Below are positions 12,601 to 23,068 of a stretch of DNA of 64,000 nucleotides, one piece after another. A model generated the notes under the pieces. It saw nothing but the letters and a program-made list of their open reading frames with translations, had not been told where the DNA came from and did no database searches. The position numbers and the translations under genes were made by a program. Origin of the DNA: Merluccius polli (Eukaryota; Chordata; Actinopteri; Gadiformes; Merlucciidae); the NCBI GenBank assembly GCA_030340625.1, contig JAOPHQ010003990.1, positions 136,001-200,000 of the forward strand. Direction: 5' to 3'. Within the stretch, counting starts at the first letter, position 1; each line of letters begins with the position of its first letter.

Positions 12601-12949
12601 TAGCACAGCGGCAGACCATCACCCGACCTACGCCGCCCACCAGCCGCCACAGAAAACAGAGCTCGGTGGAGGCTGACGTTGGGGCTGACGCAGCCGTTTC
12701 TTTTATTTTTCATCATTTTTACCAGGAGAGCCTTTTGAGGTTAAAAATCTCTTTCTACAAAAGTGTCCTGACATGGTAAAACAGCACGGCAAGACACAGA
12801 CAGTTTCCACAGACAAACGCATGACACATTTCAGTATCAAAAGAAGAGGGCAAAACATTAATTCATAGAGATACACCAGGAAAGTCAATACTGAAAGCAT
12901 GTGCATGCTACAGAGGCTAAGTCTAGGCCCTTGATGAACGTTTTCAAAA

Positions 12950-13300
12950 CACTGAAAGAAAAGTGAAGTTCCTTCATTTTGAGATCAGTCTGAAGCAAGT
13001 TCCCCCTAGCTCTAATCGTGCAATGGGAACAGATACAAAGAGATAGTCCTGGGAACAAAGGGAACGGCCGCTAGAGTCAATAAATAAGTTGGTCAAAGAC
13101 CGAGAAGACCTTTGTAAATATAAAGCCTCAAGTGGCTGAGCCTGCGCCAGGCTAGCCAGGGCCAGCCCTCGTTGGCGTATGAAGCGCAGCATCGTGTCAG
13201 AGCCTTTGCTCCGTCCTTCAGCGGCTAGAGGGTGGCGGCGCGGCGGTAGTTGTCCACCCAGGGCTGATTGGCAAGGCCTCAACTGGGCCTCCACTTGGCC
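12950..13300. other. unique complex sequence, candidate conserved noncoding element
   Basis: A minus-strand frame stays open over 106 codons (13294-12974), and the sequence is complex and free of microsatellites, which is unusual here. No protein family is recognised. It could be a conserved regulatory element or a fragment of an unknown repeat. Confidence 0.2.
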
Positions 13301-13434
13301 GACTAGTGTGTGTGTCGGTCCGAGGAGGAGGCATGGCCGGGCTGCTGAATAATTGATTGGATGTGAAAGCGCTATTGGAAGGTTCCTTTAACTGAAAACA
13401 CTTACGTGTCTGCTGAATAATAGATGACAAAGAA

Positions 13435-13451
13435 GGGGGGGGGGGGGGGGG
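13435..13451. repeat. poly-G run
   Basis: 17 consecutive G. Confidence 0.95.
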
Positions 13452-13720
13452 CGGGTTGTAGTTGATATTTCTGTTTTTCCATGCGTTCATATCGCGTATC
13501 TTTCCTCTTTGGCTGATGGCGTCCGGGTGTCACTCTTGCCTTCTGACTCAATCAGTGGTCTGTGTTTGGCCCGCCATTGTGTTGTGGATTCTGGTGCAGA
13601 AAAGCCAAATGGCTTATCCTTGGATAAATGTCTGCATACTTCGTAAACAATTCATTTGTTTTGGCTTAGTAGAAAATGAGGAAGGAAATGTTTATTAATG
13701 ATACCTTTAAAAGGCAGGGT

Positions 13721-13739
13721 ACACACACACGCGCGGGCG

Positions 13740-13772
<33 letters not shown>
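13721..13772. repeat. alternating (CA)/(CG) tract
   Basis: CA repeats switch to GCGCGGGCGCGCGCGCGC and back to CA. This is almost pure purine-pyrimidine alternation over about 50 nt. Confidence 0.95.
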
Positions 13773-14150
13773 TTATGAAAATGTCACCATTTACACACAC
13801 AATGCACACCGGCGCCATGGCCAGTAATGGCGAGGAGCTGTGCTTTCTGCAGCGGCACCACACTGTTCCCTTAAGGCAACCCAGCAGAGACCGGATTTAT
13901 GATTTAACTCAAGCTTCTCTCCCTCTTTCTCTCTCCTGGGGCACCGTGTGTAACCGGACACTATCACAGCCCCTTTTTCTATTGTTTCCTTGAATGTTGT
14001 TCTTTGTTATCGTTCGACGATTTGCACTAAGTGCGTGCCTGTGGATATATATTGCTTGGAAGAGGTAGGGAAAAGGAGAATTTGTTCAACATTGTGCGAG
14101 TTTCTTGAATAACACGGTCTGAGGACGTCTCCACCTGTGCGTTTGTCTAG
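13773..14150. other. noncoding, no gene seen
   Basis: Unique-looking sequence. A weak frame on the plus strand has no domain. Confidence 0.4.
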
Positions 14151-14154
14151 TTAA

Positions 14155-14637
14155 AGTTGTCGGGTGTAGAATTGAGTGGCGTCTGGCAGAACGGCCTTGG
14201 CAAAAATGGCCATATAATATTCAGAAGTAGGTTTTAAGGAGTGTATAATCCGTTTTCGTTACCTTAGAATGAGCCCTTTATATCCACATAGGGAGCGGGT
14301 CCTCTTCCACTACTGTAGAAACATGCACCGCCATGTTTCTACAGTAGCACAGAATGGATAAACGGCTCTAGGGAGGACGTGTTTCGTAAGCTATGACCTA
14401 TAGATTTACAGACCAAATAACTAAATACAATTTATAAATCAAGGAACCTCATCACTTGACACTTGGCTACTCGATGCTGTCGTAGATTATGACATCATTC
14501 TGGAAGTAGGCCTACCTACTGGCACCTTACAGGCCAGTACAGGCCACCGTAGCTTCTCCTACGTTGTTAAAGAACAGGGAAGGGTGAGGGAAGGTGAGTA
14601 TTCAGTTGGTTGCAATCTGTAACCAATCACTGCACCT
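14155..14637. mobile_element. TTAA-flanked MITE, 483 bp
   Basis: TTAA at 14151-14154 and 14638-14641 bracket related ends: 'agttgtcgggtgtag' on the left and, as complement, 'aggtgcagtgattgg' on the right. Interior phrases ('cagttggttgcaatctgtaa', 'gccaccgtagcttctcctac') match a very common teleost MITE. An internal perfect hairpin, CTACTGTAGAAACATG / CATGTTTCTACAGTAG with a 6-nt loop, sits at 14310-14347. TTAA target sites are used by piggyBac and Kolobok transposases. Confidence 0.75.
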
Positions 14638-14810
14638 TTAAATGAAACCAAATAAAGACGAGAGGACGTATTGACTTGGAAGTTGCGGCATGTACCGGGT
14701 GACTGTTGGCACGTGTTTATACATCTACTCTGTCATAGAAGGATTAGAGACTTCCATTACAATACGTAGTGAGTGAATCAGGTTTATTTGGTATTTGGTA
14801 AGCCTCCATA

Positions 14811-14832
14811 TGTATATATATACGTATATATA

Positions 14833-14905
<73 letters not shown>
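14811..14905. repeat. (TA)n microsatellite
   Basis: About 95 nt of TA with three early interruptions. Confidence 0.95.
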
Positions 14906-14906
<1 letters not shown>

Positions 14907-15192
14907 TTTGAATTAATAAAAACTACCAAAACTATGTATGCATTCCTTTTGTAGTATTCATTCGTATCACTGTCATGTACTTCTGCTGTGACACCCTTAG
15001 TCCCGTCGATGGGACACCCACATTTCCCTGATTAATGAAGTCGGCCTACATCTTATCTTAGGGACAATCAAGGGAATAAGTCAGTCAAAGCTTAGCCTCC
15101 ACACTTTAAAACTAGCATACTTGATATGCACCACCTTTCTGTTTTTATATAAGTTGCATTGGAGGGAACTATGCAACCATGCAACCAACTAT

Positions 15193-15449
15193 GTAGCGCC
15201 AGCGGCTCAGGAGGTAGAGCGGGTCTTCTGGCAACGTAAGGTCACTGGTTCGATCCCCGTTGAGGTGCCGGGGTGCCCCTGAGCAAGACAACTAATCCTA
15301 ACTGCTCGTGACGAGCTGGTTTGGGCCTGGCATGGCTGACACCGCCGTCGCTGTATGAATGGGTGTACAAATGGGTGAATGTAAGACAAAAATTGAGTGG
15401 CCACTGATCTGAAAAGTGCTATATAAATACAGTCCATTTACCATTTACT
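15193..15449 (+). mobile_element. tRNA-derived SINE
   Basis: The head carries an A-box-like segment ('gcggctcaggaggtagagcg') and a B box, GGTTCGATCC (15248-15257). The body 'gtgcccctgagcaagacaac' and 'atgaatgggtgtacaaatgg' leads to a tail 'agtgctatataaatacagtc'. It belongs to the same family as 17408-17657. Confidence 0.85.
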
Positions 15450-15772
15450 AATATGAACCTTGTTGGACCAATTATCACTGGACAAGCACCACACAGTTAA
15501 TAACAAAACGGAAAGACAAAATAATAGTGGTACACTGTACAGCATTTAGTCATAGGGGAAATTGTGAAATTGTGCCTGCAAGCATGCAATCATCTGCAGG
15601 TCAGCCTGGAAGGCATAGCACTGTTATTCACCGTTCCCAAGTTCCCTGTATGTATCAGACTTATTAATTGAAAAGCTAATTACAGGGTGCTTAAAAGCAT
15701 AACGACTTCTACGACTTAACAACTTAAGACTCAAACGAGCTAGCAAGTGCAGAGCGGTGTAATAGTCTAAAG
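15450..15772. other. noncoding, no gene seen
   Basis: Nothing recognisable. Confidence 0.4.
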
Positions 15773-15900
15773 CAGGGGCGTTTCTAAGATTTGAGGACAT
15801 TCGGGGCTTAGCCCGGACCCCCAGAATTGTTTTTGATAAACAAGCTCCATTTTGATGCCTTTTCATGCACTCTGGCACCTTCATTGACATTCAAAGTACA
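15773..15900 (+). mobile_element. transposon-like fragment
   Basis: CAGGGGCGTTTCTAAGATTT followed by 'ggcttagcccggacccccag' resembles the end of a dispersed fish repeat with CAGGGGCG termini (hAT-like). No partner end or target duplication was found. Confidence 0.35.
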
Positions 15901-16576
15901 TCTTAATCTACAAAAAATTGGAAAAAAATAAAATAAAATTGGAATGTGTAGCTCAAAAAAAGTTGCTTACTTTCCAGATTATGAATTATGAATTGTGATG
16001 TTAAAAATATTAGTAGTTGTTAGTAATTAGTATTAGTATTGAGTAGATGCAGAATACTTCACAACTGCTATAATCAAACATGTATTGACATGCTACAGTA
16101 CTAGACGAGAGAAAAACAGTGAAATGTATTTATGTTAGCTTTAGTTTATTAATATAATAATTAGTGTTTTGAGCGCCACCTGTGTCAGTCCTAGGATGAC
16201 GCCTCTGTGAACCGAGCTCCTAAAATGGCCGTGCACTCTTGAGAGTCCCCCTCTCTCTGGAAGCGAGATAACCGCAATGAGGACAACTCCAGTTTTAATA
16301 AACAGCTCTTTTGAGAACTGGCCGCATCAGATCCTCTGCCAAGTATTTTGCCTCTCATTGGAGAAGAGCAGTGTGCTTCTTTGATAGAACACATCTCTGA
16401 TATCGAATGCCAAGGCCTGCTGTCACATGGACTAGACACTCGTCGTAGGCGCAACATGTGCTCGCTCCATCGCCAGATGAAAACACGTTGGATGGATGGA
16501 TTTCTAGGATTATTAAGCCAATTTTCTCTCATCACTGGTGAATTTATGTCCCTAATTACTTAATGAAGGAGTTAAG
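15901..16576. other. noncoding, no gene seen
   Basis: The part 16190-16560 is complex and microsatellite-free, with open frames on both strands but no known domain. It may be a conserved noncoding element. Confidence 0.3.
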
Positions 16577-16583
16577 AGAGAGC

Positions 16584-16615
<32 letters not shown>

Positions 16616-16803
16616 ATGTACCAATGGCCTGTTTAACAAAGCATTGATATAAAAGACTGAACGAATACCAAATGGGATGAAGTCTATTTTCACCCTCCAT
16701 TGGGAATAAGGAGTTAACCAGCCAAACCTATGGTCACTGAACTGTTCGGGAAATACTTTTCAAATCATCTTCCAGTTCCATCGTCTTCCAAGAGGGAGAG
16801 AGA

Positions 16804-16865
<62 letters not shown>
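16577..16865. repeat. two (GA)n tracts
   Basis: GA runs at about 16577-16609 and 16793-16865, with unique sequence between them. Confidence 0.95.
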
Positions 16866-16867
<2 letters not shown>

Positions 16868-17407
16868 AACAGACAGACAGAGACAGAGAGAGAAAGGTTA
16901 CACTTCCATCAACGATTCCATCAACACGCTGTGGGACCTCCTATGCTAAGCTTTGACGAGAAGACGGGAAGTTTCCCCAAGTGTTGAACAAATCCTATAC
17001 GTCGGCGACGAACAAGCTGACACATTTGCACTTGAAGAGGGGACTATGACATGCTGGGGAATATGCAAAGTGACATTGCCTTGCCTCTGTGGTTGAGCCT
17101 ACTCAATGGCACCTGTCACCACACGACCAAGTGACACTGACGTTCACTGTGTGCCTCCCCAGGCAGAACAAAGCACCCGGGTGAACTATAATTGATGAAC
17201 GTAGGAGGAAATTCTCATTATTGCCCAGAGTCTGAACATCACATCAATATTGACAGTGTTCCACATCGCGCTGTCTCCACAAAACGTGTGCGTCTGCGGT
17301 ATGTCTTATGCATGTGCTGAATCTGTTTCATGTCTCCGAGTCCATCGAATATCTGTGATTCGCGTTTGCTCGAAGCACACTTCGATGTATTTATATACAT
17401 TATCCCG
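16866..17407. other. noncoding, no gene seen
   Basis: Complex, unique-looking sequence without recognised coding content. Confidence 0.4.
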
Positions 17408-17657
17408 GGGCGGCAGTGGCGCAGGACGTAGAGCGGGTTGCCGGTTCGATTCCCGGCTACTCCTATCTAAGTGCTGAGGTGTCCCTGAGGAAGACCTAAC
17501 TGCTCCCGGTGAGCTGGCTGTCGCCTTGCATGGCTGACCCGCCGTCGGAGTGTGTATGTGTGTATGAATGGGTGAATGTGAGGCAATAATTGTAAAGCGC
17601 TTTGATTAGTCATACCTATGAGAAAGCGCTCTATAAATGCAGTGCATTTTACCATAT
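17408..17657 (+). mobile_element. tRNA-derived SINE
   Basis: The head has 'ggcgcaggacgtagagcggg' and a B box, GGTTCGATTCC (17443-17453). The body has 'gagctggctgtcgccttgca' and 'gtatgaatgggtgaatgtga'. The tail 'agcgctctataaatgcagtg' marks it as a second copy of the 15193-15449 family, somewhat better preserved. Confidence 0.85.
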
Positions 17658-18050
17658 TTAAATGATGCGTACATTCTGATTAAATGCATGTATGTGTTAA
17701 TTGCAATTGAGGAGATGCTTTCATCCACAGTCACAAGTTGCCGTGTACACGGAGACAGGTAAATTACAGAGAAGGCAATGGGGGTTCGGATGTCTCGTTT
17801 CTGTAAGCGTGCTCACAAAAAAAAATCGGAAGAGAAATTACACAATACAGAGAAAACTGCACCTCAACCTGATTCACCCCCGGGCGTCAGTAAAGTATAT
17901 CTTATCTGCCAATACATACCAAATTAAAGACGAGCTGTACAGCCCCGCGAGGCAAAACAGAGACCCAGAGAGTAAGAGCCAAGAGAGGAGAGAGAGGGCA
18001 GAGTGAGAGCGAGAACAAAAGTGAGCGCGAGACTGTCTCGTGCTCACTTT

Positions 18051-18097
<47 letters not shown>

Positions 18098-18413
18098 GCG
18101 AGAACGAGGGCAAGAGAGCGAGTTTGTTCTTCACATCGAAATGATGGAGGAGTTTTCCAGGAGCAACATCAGAGACAAACAGGATGGATGGAGAGCCACA
18201 GAGGGAATAATGGTGCAATTTATTCCCGCTAACAGGAAGAGAGAAAAGTTCAAGGAAGGACGCTGTAAAGCATTTCTAAGAGTTCCTCTAAACTGTGACC
18301 TTCTCGCGAGGTAACAGAGCCTTATTGTCTGGGCTGCAGTCTTAAATCAACATCTTGTGTCGGGGGGAGAGTGTGCGAACACAGGTGCATTGTGTTGTGG
18401 TGTATGTGGTCGT

Positions 18414-18418
<5 letters not shown>
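17658..18418. other. noncoding with a (GA)n tract at 18051-18093
   Basis: No coding content recognised. Frames crossing the GA tract are Arg-Glu repeats produced by the microsatellite. Confidence 0.45.
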
Positions 18419-18444
<26 letters not shown>

Positions 18445-18540
18445 TGCAGTAAAACTATCACGTTAATACGTGATCGTTTTCTCGTAATTGCGTGATGGTT
18501 TCCTTGTTATTACGTGATAATTATCTCATAAAAAATACTT
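18419..18540. repeat. (GT)n followed by an internally repeated transposon-like segment
   Basis: After the GT run, the words 'atcacgttaatacgtgat', 'tcgtaattgcgtgat' and 'ttattacgtgat' repeat with variation about every 25-30 nt. Such ACGTAATTACG-type arrays occur inside fish DNA transposons. Confidence 0.45.
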
Positions 18541-19817
18541 TTTGCGCAGTGATAAAGAAGCACTTCCGTAAGAAGCAGTCCTACTGAGAGAAATCAGTTT
18601 ATGTAGCAAGAGGACAAACCGATGCGAGCCTCATGCCATCAGCCTCATGCTGCTATTCTCTCTGCAGATCAGAATATTGGAGAGGAAAGTGTAGTAATCA
18701 ACATGGCAATCAAAACAGATTTTTCTGAAATAGTAATAATAATAATAATAATAAAGAAAATCGACATACATTTGCCCGGAAGTCTTTTGTTTGTTATGTT
18801 TTTTTGAACATGGCCACGCCCATATGTGGAAATCAATTGTGGAAATCAATGATAGACTGATTTTGCATTGTAGCGAAACGTAAACTTGAATATCTGTTTC
18901 CTCACGAGGCGAGACTCATACACCCAGAATGCAACAACTTGGCTCGGTGGCTGACGAAAGAGAGGAGGGTGGTGAAAGTCATTCTGGGTAATGTAGGAAA
19001 ACAACACACCAGAGCAGATCAAGATGAAGGCTGACAGGAAAGTCAGAGACAAAATGTAAATGATACAAATAATGAAAATAAACAGTTAAATTAATTGCAC
19101 ATCGATGTCATTCATAACGATGTAAATATGTTTAAGCCTCTATTATTCCTTAAACATGAAATATAGCAGGTGTTCGTGCTTAATGTGTTTGTATTAAAGT
19201 GGTAATCTTCTGACGTTGTATATGAACCAGTGAAAAATGACACTTGATTTTGTGTAGGTATATCATTATTTTCTTATGTAGTATCTTATTCCTAAAGAAG
19301 ATACATAATGTCCTATATTTCATAATGACCGATATTATTTTCTGCAATTCGGCCGTTTGGCGAAAAAAGATTTGTCATCCTCTGGTCCATAGCATCAATA
19401 ATGCCCACAATTTCTCATACTTTGCTATTGCAATTCATACCTGATATAATTTACAGTGCCCCCCATGTATCATCGTTTAGTCCATTGCTCTCCTACATGA
19501 GGTGGCAACACCCCCCTGGGCAGCACAATATAACCTTCCAGGGTCACTTGAAGACTCATAGATCATTGTCGCGCACGCAGCTAATTATGTTTCCACGTTG
19601 TTTTTTTCCCCGAATCTGGCAGCAATTAGCTGATTGGTTCATTTCCCCCTTCTGGTATCCTTATATCCCAGTGTTCTCCAGTTGTCGGTGCCCCCTCAGC
19701 ATCCAGAGTAGGTCTGCAGTTGGTGGTACGTCTAACAGCACGTGTGTGATCCACGTGTGATCCCTCACACTCGCTCACAACCTAGTGCTCTGCTGCGTCA
19801 AGCACCTGGCTGACAGG
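18541..19817. other. noncoding, no gene seen
   Basis: Contains a short (AAT)n at 18733-18755 and a pair of related inverted words, 'acccagaatgc' near 18932 and 'cattctgggta' near 18981. No exon recognised. Confidence 0.4.
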
Positions 19818-19955
19818 GAGGGAGGGAGGGAGGGAGGGAGGGGAGGGAGAAGGATGTCAAAGAGGAGGAAGTTTAAGAGGAGGAGAAGGAGGAGGAGTGG
19901 GTGGAGGAACCAGGGCCCAGGTAGAGAGAGCGAGCGAGAGAGAGAGAGAGAGAGC
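19818..19955. repeat. (GGGA)n and (GA)n tracts
   Basis: Purine-only stretches with short interruptions. Confidence 0.9.
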
Positions 19956-20183
19956 GCAAGAGCGACACTTCTGACTATAAAAGAGGAGACATTATGTTAG
20001 AGACGGTTACGCTAGTTGTTTGTTTGGTGGAGTGAAGGTCGGCCGAAAAATAACAATAGTCATCTTCTACAACAGAATACGTTCTATGACAGAGAGGCTC
20101 AAAGAAGTGTGCTGAAGGTTTTGGTTACGGTCCATTTTCCTCAGGACAGAAACTATTAAACCTTAAACATGCTACTCAACAAA

Positions 20184-20344
20184 GGGGGGGGGGGGGGGGG
20201 GGGGGGCACAGCACCTTGAAGAGAGTTTAGATTAAATTCTCTTCAAGGCGTCTGTGGCCCAATTCATGGTAGGCATGCCGTCAGTGTTGTGCTGCGTGAC
20301 TAAGTCTGTGTGTGTGTGTGTGTGTGTGTGCATGTGTGTGTGTG
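20184..20344. repeat. poly-G, tight hairpin and (GT)n
   Basis: 23 G (20184-20206) are followed by a hairpin at 20214-20248. Its arms CCTTGAAGAGAGTTTA and TAAATTCTCTTCAAGG pair at 15 of 16 positions around a 3-nt loop. A GT microsatellite follows at about 20307-20344. Confidence 0.85.
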
Positions 20345-20903
20345 TCTCCTTGACAGGAACAGAGTGGGCACCCATCTGCAGACCGTGGTTCCTCTAAGCT
20401 CTCGGGGTGCTTTCCCGGAGACTGGCCAGTTAATTGCCAGAGACCGCGGGCTGTGTTTATATTGATCCGAAACGTGGGCAAGAACGACCTGTGGCTGAAG
20501 AAGAGATAAGACGGGGCGGGGGGAAGCCGGCGTCGGTCGACGAGACGGAGCCGTCAAGTGTTCACCCTAACCCAATATAGGACTATTACCCACCGTATTT
20601 GAAAGCGGATGATTCTGCTCAGTTCGGATGAGGTTGAAGACTCGAGATCGAAAAGGAGTCGCAGCGGCGAGTAGATTTGCGGTTCAAGGGGTTTGATGCC
20701 AATTTCAGGCAGCTGCGCTCTCGAGACGGGGGAGTAAGACTGAACGCTGCCCTATCGTGCACCGGGTTCATTCGCACGTGAAAACATATGAACTTCATGG
20801 GATTGTGATCGACGTGACTCGAGTACAATTATACACGAGTACGTGACACATGTTTTCCGCTCGTCTTTCACATTCTCTTAATGTTTACACATGGCAACAT
20901 TTT
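20345..20903. other. noncoding, GC-richer unique sequence
   Basis: Complex sequence with several short frames, none with a known domain or consistent splice sites. Confidence 0.35.
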
Positions 20904-20995
20904 ATTTGTTTAACCTTTATTTACCCAGGCAAGCAAATTGAGAACAAAATTCTTATTTTCAAGTGCAGCCTGAAAAGAGCTAGAAGCTCTTGAAG
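20904..20995 (-). mobile_element. LINE 3' tail
   Basis: On the minus strand this reads 'aaaataagaattttgttctc', then 'cttgcctgggtaaataaagg'. That is the typical 3' end of a teleost LINE family, with its AATAAA-like signal. Only the last about 90 nt are present. Confidence 0.6.
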
Positions 20996-23005
20996 GGGAA
21001 GGGGAGTGCTAAAAGTGAAAACAAGGTTATATAAATTGCACTTATAATAATATATATTATAATATATAAACTACAATATAATACACTACAATACAATAAA
21101 ATAAAACAGTTAATCAGTAGGGTATACAACAAGAAGGCCTGGTCCTAGATGTAGCTCCTAGAAATTATCTTGGTGGATACCAAGGACATTATTCTTCCGC
21201 AATAACACACAGAGAAAGGATCTCAGTATGAACAGATATATGATTATTATAATAACAATAAGTATATTAGAATATATTGTTATCCTAAGAGGCCTTATAA
21301 ACCACTTATCAATAACAGTGTCTGTCCGTCTGTCTTTCGTTCTGTCATGGTTTGTGTCTGTGTGCATGTAACAGTGCAAGTGTGTGCGCATGCATGCTAA
21401 TGTTTTTTTGCATGTGTGTGTATGTATATGTATGCGCGCGTATGTGTTTATTCGTCCGTTTTATGGCCTCTCTGTGGGTTTTTTTTTAATTGAAGAAGCT
21501 TGTCCTGTCCTTTGTCACAGATGTGCCGATAATCACATGGACTCTGAGGGGCTCAATTATAACGCAGCCGCACGCCCTACTTGTCGAGGGCCATATACGC
21601 CGTATAAAAGCATGCAACATGGCAATTTGCAGCATATTTTTTCACTGGATTTGAGTGGCGGATGGGAAATAAAAGGGTTGTTAAAAGATAAAAGGCAGGC
21701 GTTTTCTTTTTTCTGTTCTTGGTTTTGTGTGTGTGTGTGTGTGTTCAGTGTAATCAGGCCATGAGATAGATCGCCTTTTTTTGCGGTTGGTCTGCGAGCA
21801 GATACTGTTCCCCCGAGAGACTTTTATTTTGAAACACCGGACACCGATGGCTACGCACACACGGCGCAGCACGAGTGATGCTTTCACGCAGCCACGGAAG
21901 TGCGTGAAGTGGCGCGCGGCGACCTTTCTTCTGTACAAAAACAATGGCCGCACACGCTCGAGTGAAGTATCCTGACTCATTCCTGCTATACTGCCACAGA
22001 ACACATTCCCAGCATCACAGCTGTTGATACAGACTTTTCATAACTAACTTGGTCGTCGACAAGGAAGGTATGATTTGGGTCTGTTTTTATTTCATCCATA
22101 TTTATATATACACAAAATGGCACTAATACCAATAAGTCACTGTGCTATGATTAACACATGATCTTGAAGTATTGAAGCCTTGCCATTGTTAACATTGCAC
22201 TAACATCTATTTGTATGTGGTTGTTTCCTTCAGCTTTTCCAAAAATCTTTTTGTGGCGTCACATCAAAGCCTACCTATTTCATGCCCAGAGCACTTCATC
22301 GCTTCTCATTACAAAGAAAACGAGTCGAGCAACACCTCAATATATACAGTTAACTGAGCAGAAACTGGCGCTTTCATCAGAACCAAAATAACAAATAAAA
22401 AGCGATTTTGTTTTGTCTTTTAATCGATTTGTTTTATTGCTTTTATGCTTGTTCTGTTAACCCTAGCCAATGTTGACTGTATTTTCCCTGTGCATCTAAA
22501 GGTGCTAGCTGTTTTATGATATTGTGGTAATGAGGATGGCAATGACAAATATGATCATTATTAGTAGTAGTATTAGTATTATTATATACATTTTTGTAAA
22601 ACATACAATTAAAAAAAAAAAAAAATAGTATTATTGCTTTCATTATCACTACTTTTCGAAGGACAAGAATGTTCTTTAAGTTAATGGCTCACTGATTTTC
22701 TAAGACCATCTGCAAAAATATATGTTTTATATTAAATCAATGTATGATGGGCTTGCATTAATGTTTTTACACTTGGTGAGATGATATTTTTAATCTAGCC
22801 ATTAATGCAATTTTAATGACACTTCCATTTCTATGAGCGCATTATCTCTATGCCTAAATTAAAGCGACTTTTGTTTGTTGTGCTCGTTTAAAATGCACAC
22901 ACAATTAAACGTTACAACACAAGAATGACTCAACAGAAACAAACATTTTCATTCACATAACTTTAAACCATAACCAAAACTTTTCTTGGTTGCATTTAAT
23001 GTGTT
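20996..23005. other. noncoding, no gene seen
   Basis: Short AT-rich repeats at 21040-21105, a GT run near 21726-21744, and unique sequence otherwise. No fibcd1 exon recognised. Confidence 0.4.
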
Positions 23006-23068
23006 AAAATACATTATATATATCTATATATATATATATATATATATATCTATATATATATATATAAT
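23006..23068. repeat. (TA)n with TATC interruptions
   Basis: TA repeats with regularly placed C. Confidence 0.9.

Noticed and set aside
15193..15270. Possible tRNA gene with A and B boxes
   Set aside because: The sequence continues as a SINE body and tail, and a related copy exists at 17408; it is a SINE head.
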